Below, piece by piece: positions 50,431-61,808 of a stretch of DNA of 64,000 nucleotides (position 1 is its first letter; each line of letters opens with the position of its first letter). The notes under the pieces are model-generated. The model saw only the letters and a program-made list of their open reading frames with translations, was not told the DNA's origin and made no database searches. The stretch is from contig NZ_MDDV01000010.1 in assembly GCF_001854885.1 (NCBI RefSeq), forward strand, positions 27,355 through 91,354. The letters are read 5' to 3'. This stretch comes from Ensifer sp. LCM 4579. Lineage in GTDB: Bacteria > Pseudomonadota > Alphaproteobacteria > Rhizobiales > Rhizobiaceae. Made by a program: the position numbers and the translations under genes.

Positions 50431-52650
50431 ATGGCGAGCAGAAAATCAGGACAGCGGATCGAACCTTCCTTCGGCGACGATGAGGACGACGGCCTGCGCG
50501 TCGAGGCGAGCGACCGCGTGAGCGGCGGGGGCCGGGTGGCGAATCGCGCCCGGAGTGCTTCGAAGAAGCGGCGCGAACCTCGCGGCGGGCGCCGTCGGGG
50601 CGGCTCCGGCGGGGGGGTCTTCGGCCTCGCGCGCCGCCTCTTCTACTGGTGCATCGTGCTCGGCATCTGGGGTGCGATCGGCGTCGGCGGACTTGTCCTC
50701 TATTATGGCGCGCGCATGCCGAGCGCGACGACCTGGACGATCCCGGACCGGCCGCCGAACGTCAAGATCCTCGCGGTCGACGGCGACATCATCGCCAATC
50801 GCGGCGCGACCGGCGGCGAGGCGCTCGCGCTCGAGGAGATGTCGCCCTATATCCCGCAGGCGGTGATCGCCATCGAGGATCGCCGCTTCTACTGGCATCT
50901 CGGCGTCGACCCGCTGGGGTTGGCGCGCGCCATGCTGACGAATCTTACGAGCGGCCGCATGGTCCAGGGCGGCTCGACGTTGACGCAGCAACTCGCCAAG
51001 AACCTGTTCCTTTCGCCCGAGCGTACGCTCGAACGCAAGGTGCAGGAGGTTCTGCTCGCGCTCTGGCTCGAGCACAAATACACCAAGGACCAGATCCTGA
51101 CGATGTATTTGAACCGCGTCTTCTTCGGCTCCAACGCCTATGGCGTCGAGGCTGCGGCGCGGCGCTATTTCAACAAGTCGGCGCGCGACGTCAATCTCGG
51201 CGAGGCGGCGATGCTCGCCGGTCTGCTGAAGGCGCCTTCGCGCCTCTCGCCCGCGCGCGACCCGGAAGCAGCCGAGGAGCGCGCTCAGGTGGTGCTCGGC
51301 GCGATGCGCGAGGAAGGCTACATCACCGACGCCGAGATCAATACGGCGATGTCGCAAACGCCGACGCGGGCGAAAACCTTCTGGTCGGGAGCGCAGTATT
51401 ATGTCGCCGACATGGTGATGGACCAGCTTCCCGGCATGATCGGCGAGATCAAGCAGGACCTGATCGTCGACACCACCATTGACCTGGCGCTGGAAAAAAA
51501 GGCCGAGGAGGTCATCGCCGCCACGCTCGACGAGGAGGGCGGCAAGCTCAACGCCGCGCAGGCGGCCCTCGTCTCGATCGACGGCACCGGCGCCATCCGG
51601 GCGCTCGTCGGCGGCAGGGACTATGCCGAAAGCCAGTTCGACCGCGCCTCCAAGGCGAAGCGCCAACCGGGTTCCGCCTTCAAGCCCTTCGTCTATGCGG
51701 CCGCGCTCGAAATCGGCCGCACGCCGATGTCCGTCCGCAACGATGCGCCGGTCCGGATCGGCAACTGGACGCCGGAGAACTATGACCAGAAATATCGCGG
51801 CGAGGTGACGCTCGCCGATGCGCTGGCCAATTCTCTGAACACGATCGCCGCGCAGCTCGTCATGGAGGTCGGGCCGCAGAACGTGGTCAAGCTCGCGCAT
51901 CGGCTCGGGATCGATTCCGAGATGCAGGCGAACGCCTCGATCGCGCTCGGAACCTCGGAAGTGAGCCTCGTCGAGCTTACCTCGGCTTATGCGCCCTTCA
52001 TGAATGGCGGCTTCAAGGCGACGCCGCATGTCATCCGCCGCATTTCCACCGCGGACGGAACCGTGCTCTACGAAAACACCTACGACAATCCGCCGCGCGT
52101 GCTCGATCCGGCGATCGTCAGCGAGATGAACCAGATGATGGTGCGCGTGCTGACGAACGGCACCGGCAAAAGGGCCCGCCTCCCGGATTGGGAGGCGGCG
52201 GGCAAGACCGGCACGACGCAGTCCTTCCGCGACGCGCTGTTCGTGGGCTACACCTCCAACCTGACGACCGGCGTCTGGTTCGGCAATGACGACGGCAAGT
52301 CGATGAAGAAGGTGACCGGCGGCGGCTTGCCGGCCAAAGCCTGGCACGATTTCATGGTCGCCGCCCATAGGGGCCTGTCGCCGTCGCCGCTCTTCGGCAC
52401 GACCGGTGTGCAGCCGGTTTTCGATCAGGGTGGCGCCATTGCCGGCGCGCCTGCGAATGGCGATGGCTTTGTCGGGGGCGACGCCGATGCTTTCCCCGAA
52501 CCTCCGCCCGCCGATGGTGCGCTCGCGGTCGATCAGACGCGCCCGGCGGGAGAGCCGGCCGGCAGCGGTCCGGTGCCACCGGCCGGCGTCGGCGAGGCGA
52601 GGGGAACGACCCGTCGCACGACGCTGTTCGAGCTTTTGACCGGCGGCTGA
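50431..52650 (+). CDS. Class A penicillin-binding protein (PBP1A type)
   Basis: ATG 50431 gives 739 residues; the TTG 13 codons earlier is less likely. A basic Ser/Arg/Gly-rich cytoplasmic tail (1-65) and one membrane helix (67-92) come first. The glycosyltransferase domain has catalytic Glu149 in AIEDRRFYWH and GGSTLTQQLAKNL. The transpeptidase has Ser415-x-x-Lys418 in QPGSAFKPF, SLN at 468-470 and KTG at 592-594. A Pro/Gly-rich tail ends the protein. It makes and crosslinks peptidoglycan at the inner membrane. Confidence 0.95.
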   Translation: MASRKSGQRIEPSFGDDEDDGLRVEASDRVSGGGRVANRARSASKKRREPRGGRRRGGSGGGVFGLARRLFYWCIVLGIWGAIGVGGLVLYYGARMPSATTWTIPDRPPNVKILAVDGDIIANRGATGGEALALEEMSPYIPQAVIAIEDRRFYWHLGVDPLGLARAMLTNLTSGRMVQGGSTLTQQLAKNLFLSPERTLERKVQEVLLALWLEHKYTKDQILTMYLNRVFFGSNAYGVEAAARRYFNKSARDVNLGEAAMLAGLLKAPSRLSPARDPEAAEERAQVVLGAMREEGYITDAEINTAMSQTPTRAKTFWSGAQYYVADMVMDQLPGMIGEIKQDLIVDTTIDLALEKKAEEVIAATLDEEGGKLNAAQAALVSIDGTGAIRALVGGRDYAESQFDRASKAKRQPGSAFKPFVYAAALEIGRTPMSVRNDAPVRIGNWTPENYDQKYRGEVTLADALANSLNTIAAQLVMEVGPQNVVKLAHRLGIDSEMQANASIALGTSEVSLVELTSAYAPFMNGGFKATPHVIRRISTADGTVLYENTYDNPPRVLDPAIVSEMNQMMVRVLTNGTGKRARLPDWEAAGKTGTTQSFRDALFVGYTSNLTTGVWFGNDDGKSMKKVTGGGLPAKAWHDFMVAAHRGLSPSPLFGTTGVQPVFDQGGAIAGAPANGDGFVGGDADAFPEPPPADGALAVDQTRPAGEPAGSGPVPPAGVGEARGTTRRTTLFELLTGG

Positions 52651-52760
52651 CGGGGCATTCGCCCCGAACTGCGGTGCGGGCGTCGAATCCCCTTTGCCAA
52701 TGGGCTTTGGCGATGTGCAAAAAGCGACTTGTATTTGCCGCTGCTCAAGCCGCAGAATGC

Positions 52761-52789
52761 CTTGCAGTCCGATACGCCGGTCCTTATAT
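52761..52789 (+). promoter_or_regulatory. Likely dnaK promoter
   Basis: CTTGCA, a 17-bp spacer and TTATAT, about 110 bp before dnaK. It resembles the Sinorhizobium housekeeping consensus. A heat-shock sigma promoter is expected for dnaK and may overlap, but I cannot assign it surely. Confidence 0.5.
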
Positions 52790-52902
52790 ACGCCGCATCG
52801 ACGCAGCCCGTCGCTGCGTTCCAATTGAAGACCATCCCGCTAGGGGCTGTCCCATGAATGCCTGACCGGGGTTCCGACAGTCCGCTGTAAGGAGAGAACG
52901 AC

Positions 52903-54828
<1,926 letters not shown>

Positions 54829-54847
54829 CGCCGTCCTGCCGCGACTG

Positions 54848-54872
54848 AGCCCGGGAGCGATCCCGGGCTTTT
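54848..54872 (+). terminator. Rho-independent terminator after dnaK
   Basis: AGCCCGGGA, GCGA loop and TCCCGGGCT form a perfect 9-bp stem followed by TTTTCTCTT. The remaining 250 bp before dnaJ hold no gene. Confidence 0.9.
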
Positions 54873-55127
54873 CTCTTGCCCGAAGCATCCGAAGCCGGTA
54901 GACGAGCGCCGATGGCCGACGGGCAGGAGCCGGCTCGAGCGCGCCGGAACAGTTTGCCAGCGGGTTCGGTGCGGCAGCAAAAGTGAGATATTTCCGACAA
55001 AAACCGCTCGGACGCCCGGCTTGGCTATGGTATGGCGCATTCAGGTTTACTAAATCCTGTGCAAGACATTCGCATCCGTCGGATCCTTCGCGCTGGCAAG
55101 CCCTGTGAACAGGACAATCTTTGAAGC

Positions 55128-56255
55128 ATGAAACGTGATCTTTACGAAACGCTTGGCGTGGGAAAGAACGCAGACGAGAAGGAGCTGAAGAGCGCCTTCC
55201 GCAAACTGGCGATGAAGTATCATCCGGATCGCAATCCCGGCGACACGGAAGCGGAACGGACCTTCAAGGAAATCAACGAAGCCTACGAGATGTTGAAGGA
55301 CCCGCAGAAGCGGGCGGCCTACGACCGCTACGGCCATGCGGCCTTCGAGCAGGGTGGCATGGGCAACGGCTTCGCGGGCGGCGGTGCCAGCGGCTTCTCC
55401 GATATTTTCGAGGACATCTTCGGCGAGATGATGGGCGGCCGCCAGCGCCGCTCGACCGGCGGGCGCGAGCGCGGTGCGGATCTCCGCTACAACATGGAGA
55501 TCACGCTCGAGGAGGCCTATACGGGCAAGACGGCGCAGATCCGCGTGCCCACCTCCGTCACCTGCGACGTCTGCACCGGGACGGGCGCCAAGCCCGGCAC
55601 CAGTCCGAAAACCTGCTCCACCTGTCAGGGCAGCGGCCGCATCCGCGCCGCCCAGGGCTTCTTTTCGATCGAGCGCACCTGCCCGAGCTGCGGCGGCCGT
55701 GGCCAGACGATCACCGATCCCTGCACAAAGTGTCACGGCCAGGGCCGGGTGATGGAGGAGCGCACGCTCTCGGTCAATATCCCGGCCGGTATCGAGGACG
55801 GCACGCGCATCCGCCTTTCCGGCGAGGGCGAGGCCGGGCTTCGCGGCGGTCCGCCGGGCGACCTTTATATTTTCCTTTCTGTGAGGCCGCATGAGTTCTA
55901 CCAGCGCGACGGCGCCGATCTCTATTGCAGCGTTCCGATCTCGATGACGACGGGGGCGCTCGGCGGGAAGTTCGACGTGACCACGCTCGACGGAACGAAA
56001 TCCCGGGTGACGGTGCCCGAAGGCACCCAGGCCGGCAAGCAATTCCGCCTGAAGGGCAAGGGTATGCCGGTGCTGCGCTCCAGCCAGATGGGCGATCTCT
56101 ATATCCAGATCCAGATCGAGACGCCGCAGAAGCTCACCAAGCGACAGCGAGAACTCCTGCAGGAGTTCGAGCAGATCTCCTCGAAGGAGAACAATCCGCA
56201 GTCGGCGGGCTTCTTCTCCCGCATGAAGGATTTCTTCGACACGCTGAGCGAGTGA
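55128..56255 (+). CDS. dnaJ: Chaperone DnaJ (Hsp40)
   Basis: The 375-residue type I J-protein has a J domain (1-70; [11 protein letters not shown] with HPD) and a Gly/Phe-rich linker ([15 protein letters not shown]). Four zinc-finger repeats follow: [27 protein letters not shown] and [10 protein letters not shown] substrate-binding C-terminal domain ends the protein. It stimulates DnaK ATPase and delivers substrates. The start is fixed by homology; the ribosome site is weak. Confidence 0.99.
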   Translation: MKRDLYETLGVGKNADEKELKSAFRKLAMKYHPDRNPGDTEAERTFKEINEAYEMLKDPQKRAAYDRYGHAAFEQGGMGNGFAGGGASGFSDIFEDIFGEMMGGRQRRSTGGRERGADLRYNMEITLEEAYTGKTAQIRVPTSVTCDVCTGTGAKPGTSPKTCSTCQGSGRIRAAQGFFSIERTCPSCGGRGQTITDPCTKCHGQGRVMEERTLSVNIPAGIEDGTRIRLSGEGEAGLRGGPPGDLYIFLSVRPHEFYQRDGADLYCSVPISMTTGALGGKFDVTTLDGTKSRVTVPEGTQAGKQFRLKGKGMPVLRSSQMGDLYIQIQIETPQKLTKRQRELLQEFEQISSKENNPQSAGFFSRMKDFFDTLSE

Positions 56256-56324
56256 CGGCGGCGCCGCGCTCCCTGTCGCACGCGTAAAAAGCGGCCATGC
56301 GGCCGAGCCCGATCTCCGCTTGGG

Positions 56325-57224
56325 TCAAAATGTCGCCGGCAGCGATTGCCAGAGGCCGGCCGCAATGAGTACCGCGCCGGCCGCACGGGGAAGAACGCGC
56401 CCGGCGGGCGCCAGCTTCTCGACGAGAACGAAGCCGGCGATCGCCGCGATCCACAATACATTCATGATTCCGCCGACGAAAAGCAGAGCCATCAGGGCCC
56501 AGCAGCAGCCGACGCAATAAAGTCCATGGCGAAAGCCGAGTGCGACTGCGCCGGGTGGATCGCGGCGAAAGCCCCCATGGGTCTGGATGAAAACGATCGG
56601 CGTCTGGCAATGGCTCAGGCAGGCGTCCTTGAGCGGCGTCCACTGGTACAGCCCCGCCACCACCAGCACGATGCCGCTGAAGACGCGGCTGGCGCTCGCG
56701 AGCGCCGGCGTCAGCAGCGTTCCTTCGAGCAGCCATTGTCCGAGCGTTGCGGCGAGGGCGAAGCCGGTCCAGGCGAGCAGGTAGCCGCCGGCAAAAAAGC
56801 CGGTTGCGGCAAAGGGCTTTCCCTGGCGCAGGCTGTGTCGCCCCACATGCGCATAGAGAAGGATCATCGGCGTCGCCGAGGGAAGCATCATGCCGACCAT
56901 CATGACGATCCACATCGTCGCCGTGACGCCGGCCTCCACCGCGCTCCACGGCCGCGGCTCAAGGCCGAGAACCGAGGCAAGTCCGCCGGCTTGCTCATCC
57001 GTCCCCAGGGACCTGCCGGTTTCCGCCGGCATGTGCATATCCGCGCCCATGCCCATATTCGTGCCCATGCCCATATCTGTTCCGGGCATGGCCATACCGC
57101 CCATATCCATGGTCGAAGCCAGCCACAGGATGTAGATCCAGGAGATCGCCGTCAGCGTGGCGAGCGAGGCGGCGACGATCATCCGGTCGCGCCGCAACAG
57201 GGTCTCAAGCGCACTATCCGCCAT
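56325..57224 (-). CDS. DUF2182 membrane protein with Met-rich loop
   Basis: The 299-residue membrane protein has about seven helices. After the first helix (residues 18-36), residues 39-65 contain ten methionines and a histidine in a repeated MGM/MGMG pattern, like copper- or silver-binding loops. Further MM pairs (WIVMMVGMMLPSATPM) and a Cys cluster YCVGCCWALM follow, as in the DUF2182 (predicted metal-binding membrane) family. It lies 4 bp after the DUF1326 gene, its usual partner. A metal role is inferred. Confidence 0.9.
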   Translation of the reverse strand: MADSALETLLRRDRMIVAASLATLTAISWIYILWLASTMDMGGMAMPGTDMGMGTNMGMGADMHMPAETGRSLGTDEQAGGLASVLGLEPRPWSAVEAGVTATMWIVMMVGMMLPSATPMILLYAHVGRHSLRQGKPFAATGFFAGGYLLAWTGFALAATLGQWLLEGTLLTPALASASRVFSGIVLVVAGLYQWTPLKDACLSHCQTPIVFIQTHGGFRRDPPGAVALGFRHGLYCVGCCWALMALLFVGGIMNVLWIAAIAGFVLVEKLAPAGRVLPRAAGAVLIAAGLWQSLPATF

Positions 57225-57228
57225 GGCG

Positions 57229-57864
57229 TCAGTGGACCACGCCGCTTTCGGTCATGTGTAGCTTCGCGAAATGCGCGTGCGAATCCGAGAGCGAAACGGT
57301 CACGGGACCCGTCGCCGTTGCCCAGCCGCGCCCCACCTCGCAGGTGTCGTATTCGAAGCCGTCCGGTAGCGTGAGGCGGGCGCGATGCGGCGTACCGGTC
57401 ACCGGATTGACGATCGGTTCTCCGCGCGCCTCCATCCAGCCGGGCACGCTGATACGGGCCGTGCGGCCATCCACGTCCATTTCGAACTCGATCGGGGCGA
57501 AGACCGGATCGTGGACCTTGTCGAAAGTGGTCGAGAAGACCTGGAAGAATGTGGCGCCGGGCTCGGTGTCCTGACCGCTCATGATCCGCAAGAGTGCCTC
57601 GCGCTGCTCCTCGGAAGCGCGCTCGTCGACGATCGGCACGACCTCGCCGCCGCCCTCATGGATCGCGCCCGGCCAGGCGACGATCATGCCGCATCTCAAG
57701 CCGTCGAGCCGGGTGTCGCCGTGGTGCCCCTCCTCGATCTCGACCACACCGATCGCGCGGCAGTTCCCTTGCGTCGGCAGGGCATTGTACTGACAGGGGC
57801 ATCCATAGGCGCAATTGCAATGAATGAACTCACGGCCCTTGATCGTCCATTTGACGTCAACCAT
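57229..57864 (-). CDS. DUF1326 domain protein
   Basis: ATG 57864 follows GGGAGGAGACG and gives 211 residues. The N-terminus has a Cys cluster CNCAYGCPCQ (Cys16, 18, 22, 24), likely a metal or thiol site. The remainder is a DUF1326 beta-rich domain with TFFQVFSTTFDKVHDPVFAP. There is no signal peptide. It forms a two-gene operon with the DUF2182 membrane protein and diverges from recF. The biochemical role is not established. Confidence 0.9.
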   Translation of the reverse strand: MVDVKWTIKGREFIHCNCAYGCPCQYNALPTQGNCRAIGVVEIEEGHHGDTRLDGLRCGMIVAWPGAIHEGGGEVVPIVDERASEEQREALLRIMSGQDTEPGATFFQVFSTTFDKVHDPVFAPIEFEMDVDGRTARISVPGWMEARGEPIVNPVTGTPHRARLTLPDGFEYDTCEVGRGWATATGPVTVSLSDSHAHFAKLHMTESGVVH

Positions 57865-58074
57865 CGTCTCCTCCCGGATTTCTGCTCTTCTGTTCGTCAA
57901 TCTCCCTGGGCGTCCGGCACGTTCATTAGGTGGGGAGAATATACCGTCGAACAGCGTTCTTGCCAACTTTGAGCCCGTCCGCGGAAGAGCAGGCAACGCT
58001 CCGGGCGCGGTCTTTCGCCTTGCCTTGGCTTGCCTTTCGTCCTACCTGACAGGAACGTCGAATCCGGACCCGCA

Positions 58075-59199
58075 ATGCCCCACAAGGTCTACATTACGCG
58101 CCTCAAGCTCACTGACTTTCGCAACTACGCTTCGCTGGCGCTTGATCTCGACCAGCGTCATGTGGTGCTCAGCGGCGAAAACGGTGCGGGCAAGACAAAT
58201 CTCATGGAGGCGATCTCCTTCCTGTCGCCCGGGCGCGGCCTGCGTCGCGCGGCCTATGCGGATGTGGCGCGCGTCGGGGCCGCGGACGGCTTTTCCGTAT
58301 ATGCCGTGGTCGACGGCATGGAGGGGCCGGTCGAAATCGGCACGGGGACGGCGGGCGGCGAAGAAGGACAGTCGCGCCGGCTGAGGCTCAACGGCACGCC
58401 GGCACGCACCGTCGACGAACTCACCGACCACCTGCGCGTGCTCTGGCTGACGCCCGCCATGGACGGGCTCTTCACCGGCCCGGCCGGCGATCGCCGCCGC
58501 TTTCTCGACCGGCTGGTGCTTTCGCTCGATCCGGAACACGGGCGGCGGGCGAGCGAGTTCGACCGCGCCATGCGCAGCCGCAACCGCCTGCTTTCGGAGT
58601 TCCGTCCGGACCCTTCCTGGCTTTCGGCGATCGAGCGCGAGATGGCGGGGCTCGGCGTGTCGATGGCGCGCGCGCGGCTGGAAATGCTGAGCCTGCTCGC
58701 GGGTCTTGTCGAGCGTAGCCAGGCGAACGGCTCCTTCCCCACCGCCCGGCTTTCGCTTTCCGGCTTTCTCGAGGATTGCCACGACCTGCCGGCCTATGAC
58801 GTCGAGGAGCGCTATCTCGCCATGCTGCAGGAAGGCCGCCCCCGTGACGCCGCCGCGGGCCGCACGCTGGACGGCCCGCACCGCAGCGATCTCCTGATCC
58901 GCCACCATGAAAAGGACATGGAGGCGGAACGCTGTTCGACCGGCGAGCAGAAGGCGCTCCTGATCGGACTGGTGCTTGCCCATGCGCGCCTCGTCGGCGA
59001 GATGACCGGCCATGCACCGGTCCTGCTTCTCGATGAGATCGCCGCCCATCTCGACCGCAGGCGGCGTGCGGCCCTTTTCGATCGCGTCGATGAACTCGGC
59101 GGACAGGCCTTCATGACCGGTACGGATCGGGCGATGTTCGAGGCACTCGGTGAGCGGGGACGCTACCTGACCGTTGCAAACGGCCGCGTTTCGGAGTGA
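58075..59199 (+). CDS. recF: DNA replication and repair protein RecF
   Basis: The 374-residue SMC-like ATPase starts at ATG 58075; the upstream in-frame ATG 58030 adds an unconserved leader. Walker A is GENGAGKT at 34-41. Near the C-terminus are the signature CSTGEQKALLIGL and Walker B PVLLLDEIAAHLD. RecF loads RecA at gaps with RecO and RecR. It is not linked to dnaA-dnaN here, which is normal for rhizobia. The stop overlaps the GTG of an optional longer MoeB start. Confidence 0.96.
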   Translation: MPHKVYITRLKLTDFRNYASLALDLDQRHVVLSGENGAGKTNLMEAISFLSPGRGLRRAAYADVARVGAADGFSVYAVVDGMEGPVEIGTGTAGGEEGQSRRLRLNGTPARTVDELTDHLRVLWLTPAMDGLFTGPAGDRRRFLDRLVLSLDPEHGRRASEFDRAMRSRNRLLSEFRPDPSWLSAIEREMAGLGVSMARARLEMLSLLAGLVERSQANGSFPTARLSLSGFLEDCHDLPAYDVEERYLAMLQEGRPRDAAAGRTLDGPHRSDLLIRHHEKDMEAERCSTGEQKALLIGLVLAHARLVGEMTGHAPVLLLDEIAAHLDRRRRAALFDRVDELGGQAFMTGTDRAMFEALGERGRYLTVANGRVSE

Positions 59200-59249
59200 C
59201 ATCGGCTCTGCCGAAGCCTGCTTCGGCGAGTATCCAGACGGAGACGGAA

Positions 59250-60017
59250 ATGACCGCAGCAGCCCTCGATCCTTCCGAAATCGCCCGCTATGCGCGTCAC
59301 ATCGTTCTCGCCGAGATCGGCGGCGCGGGCCAGCAGAAGCTGAAGGCCGCGCGCGTGCTCGTCGTCGGCGCCGGGGGGCTTGGTGCGCCCGTCCTGCAAT
59401 ATCTTGCCGCCGCCGGCGTCGGAACGCTGGGCATCGCCGACGACGATCTGGTGTCGCTGTCGAACCTGCAGCGGCAGGTGATCCACGGCACGAGCGATAT
59501 CGACCGGCCAAAGGTCGAGAGCGCCGCGGACCGGATCGCGGACCTCAACCCGCATGTGAGGGTCGTGCCGCACGCGCTCCGGCTTCAGCCCGAGAATGCC
59601 GAAGCGATCTTCCGCCAATACGACATCGTCGTCGACGGCTCGGACAATTTCGAAACGCGCTATCTCGCGGCCGACATGGCGGAGACAGTGCGCGTGCCGC
59701 TCGTCACCGGCGCCGTCGGCCGTTTCGACGGCTCGGTCACCGTACTGAAACCCTTCGAGACGAATGCCGACGGACATCCCAATCCGTCCTATCGCGACCT
59801 CTTCCCGACGCCGCCGCCGCCGGGCGCGGTCCCGGCCTGCGCCGAAGCCGGCATCGTCGGCGCGCTCACCGGAGTCATCGGCACGCTGCAGGCGATGGAA
59901 GCGATCAAGCTCGTCACCGGCATCGGCGAGCCGCTGGTCGGCCGGCTGTTGCTCTACGATGCGCTTGCGGCCGAGTTCAACACGATCCGCTACCGGCGCT
60001 CGCTGACCCCCCTCTAA
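59250..60017 (+). CDS. moeB: MoeB/ThiF-family adenylyltransferase
   Basis: ATG 59250 has GGAGACGGAA directly upstream, giving 255 residues; GTG 59196 overlapping recF is the alternative. The E1-like Rossmann motif is VVGAGGLGAPVLQYLA near residue 38; DLVSLSNLQRQVIH and VDGSDNFETRYLA complete the ATP and partner sites. The two CxxC zinc pairs of E. coli MoeB are absent, and only one Cys (PACAEAG) remains. It activates MoaD or ThiS C-termini; which one is uncertain. It ends by a 4-bp overlap with the convergent dehydrogenase. Confidence 0.88.
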   Translation: MTAAALDPSEIARYARHIVLAEIGGAGQQKLKAARVLVVGAGGLGAPVLQYLAAAGVGTLGIADDDLVSLSNLQRQVIHGTSDIDRPKVESAADRIADLNPHVRVVPHALRLQPENAEAIFRQYDIVVDGSDNFETRYLAADMAETVRVPLVTGAVGRFDGSVTVLKPFETNADGHPNPSYRDLFPTPPPPGAVPACAEAGIVGALTGVIGTLQAMEAIKLVTGIGEPLVGRLLLYDALAAEFNTIRYRRSLTPL

Positions 60018-61018
60018 TCCCGCCCCGGCAGCACGCGGTCGGGCGGCCGGTGGCCGTCGAAGAATGTGCGAATGTTGATCACGACCTTTTCGCCCATGTC
60101 GATGCGCCCCTCGAGCGTGGCCGAGCTCATATGCGGCAAGAGCACGACCTTGCCTTCTCCGGCGAGCTTGATGAGCTTGGGATTGACGGCCGGCTCGTTC
60201 TCGAAGACGTCGAGGCCGGCGCCGGCGATCTTGCCCTCGCGCAGGCACTTGATCAGCGCCACTTCGTCGATGACGTCGCCGCGCGCCGTGTTGACGATGT
60301 AGCTTTCCGGACGCATGAGCGCCAGCCGCCGGGCCGACAGGAGATGATAGGTCGCCGGCGTCGAGGGGCAGTTGACCGAGACGATGTCCACACGCGCGAG
60401 CATCTGGTCGAGGCTGTCCCAATAGGTCGCCTCGAGCTTCTCCTCGGTTTCCGGGCTGACGCGATGGCGGTTGTGATAGTGGATCGAAAGTCCGAACGCC
60501 CTGGCGCGGCGGGCGACCGCAGTGCCGATCCGCCCCATGCCGAGAATGCCGATGCGCTTGCCGGCAATGCGTCGGCCGAGCATCCAGGTCGGCGACCAGC
60601 CCGCCCATTCGCCTTTGCGGTCCGTCAGGATGCGCGCACCCTCGGCGAGCCGGCGCGGCACAGCCAGGATGAGTGCCATGGTCATGTCGGCCGTATCCTC
60701 CGTCAGCACGTTGGGCGTATTGGTGACGGTGATGCCCTTGCGGGCGGCCGCATCGACATCGATGTTGTCGACGCCGTTGGAAAAGGCGGCGATCAGCTTG
60801 AGCTGCGGCCCCGCCTGCTCGATCAGGGCCGCGTCGATCCTGTCCGTCACCGTCGGCACCAGCACGTCGACCCGCTTGACCGCGGAGACGAGCTCCGGCT
60901 GGCTGCGCGGCGAATCGTCGATGTTCAGCTCCGCGTCGAACAATTCACGCATCCGGGTTTCGACGACGTCCGGTAGTTTTCGGGTGATGTAGACGGTTGG
61001 TTTCTTCTTGCTTGTCAT
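60014..61018 (-). CDS. D-2-hydroxyacid dehydrogenase (glyoxylate/hydroxypyruvate reductase type)
   Basis: ATG 61018 gives 334 residues. The NAD(P) Rossmann motif is GILGMGRIGTAVARRA near 155. Catalytic residues are visible: Arg in NTARGDVIDE, Glu in GLDVFENEP and His in LLPHMSSAT. The length and motifs fit the glyoxylate reductase branch of the family. Cofactor preference is not certain. A 227-bp gap without obvious genes separates it from the divergent SH3 protein gene. Confidence 0.93.
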   Translation of the reverse strand: MTSKKKPTVYITRKLPDVVETRMRELFDAELNIDDSPRSQPELVSAVKRVDVLVPTVTDRIDAALIEQAGPQLKLIAAFSNGVDNIDVDAAARKGITVTNTPNVLTEDTADMTMALILAVPRRLAEGARILTDRKGEWAGWSPTWMLGRRIAGKRIGILGMGRIGTAVARRARAFGLSIHYHNRHRVSPETEEKLEATYWDSLDQMLARVDIVSVNCPSTPATYHLLSARRLALMRPESYIVNTARGDVIDEVALIKCLREGKIAGAGLDVFENEPAVNPKLIKLAGEGKVVLLPHMSSATLEGRIDMGEKVVINIRTFFDGHRPPDRVLPGRD

Positions 61019-61245
61019 TCGTGCGAGCGGCCCTCGTTGACGGGTCCTTAACCAAGTTGGGCGATAGTTTCTCCCTATAGCCGCAGTTTCTACCAGACCC
61101 GGTGGGGAAGACAATTAAAAGTCGCTGTCCAGATACCGGATTTGCGACGCGTGCCCGGCCCGGCGCGCGGGATTGCGGTCAAGTCGGTTCGAAACGAGCC
61201 GCGCCCATTGCGGTGGATCGATAAAGCTTCGCTTACGAACGGAAG

Positions 61246-61794
61246 ATGAGCTTCGTCATGCGTCATGTCATTTTCAAAGCCTCTGCCCTGCTATTGGCCA
61301 TGTTCCTCGGAACGGCCCTGACGTCCGTCGCCCATGCCCAGGCGGCCAAGGGGCCGAGCGGCCTGCCGCTCCCCCGCTTCGTCAGCCTGAAGGCAAGAAG
61401 CGTCAATCTCAGAATCGGCCCAAGCCTCGATTATGCGGTAGCGTTCCGCTATCTCAAGTCCGGCGTTCCGGTCGAGATCATCCAGGAATACGACAATTGG
61501 CGTCGCGTCCGCGATGCCGACGGGACGGAGGGCTGGGTCAACCAGGCGCTGCTTTCCGGCGACCGCACCGCGCTTGCCGCGCCATGGATGCGCGGCAAGG
61601 GCGAGGGCATCTTCGTCAATCTGAGGCGTGATCCGCAGGGTACGGCGCCGATCGTCGCCCGTATGGAGCCGGGCGTGCAACTGCGCATCGGCGAATGCAA
61701 TGGCGACTGGTGCCACGCCGAAACGCAAGGGGTCGAAGGCTGGATCGCGCAGAGCGAGATCTGGGGCGCCTATCCGGGCGAGGCCTTCAAATAG
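61246..61794 (+). CDS. Exported protein with two SH3-like domains
   Basis: The 182-residue product has a signal peptide (about 1-31, ending SVAHAQA). Two bacterial SH3 domains follow: residues 48-103 (LKARSVNLRIGPSLDYAV) and 118-175 (IFVNLRRDPQGTAPIVARM, with the CNGDWCHAE Cys pair). This matches the alphaproteobacterial DUF1058-type SH3 proteins, thought to bind the cell wall. ATG 61258 is an alternative start. Confidence 0.9.
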   Translation: MSFVMRHVIFKASALLLAMFLGTALTSVAHAQAAKGPSGLPLPRFVSLKARSVNLRIGPSLDYAVAFRYLKSGVPVEIIQEYDNWRRVRDADGTEGWVNQALLSGDRTALAAPWMRGKGEGIFVNLRRDPQGTAPIVARMEPGVQLRIGECNGDWCHAETQGVEGWIAQSEIWGAYPGEAFK

Positions 61795-61808
61795 GCCTCG
61801 GCCTCCCG

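Noticed and set aside
52652..52665. GGGGC-ATTC-GCCCC hairpin after the PBP gene as terminator
   Set aside because: The stem is only 5 bp and no T-run follows, so termination is not supported.
50446..52824. 792-codon minus-strand frame over the PBP gene
   Set aside because: Low-complexity Arg/Gly/Ala shadow; the plus strand carries all PBP active-site motifs.
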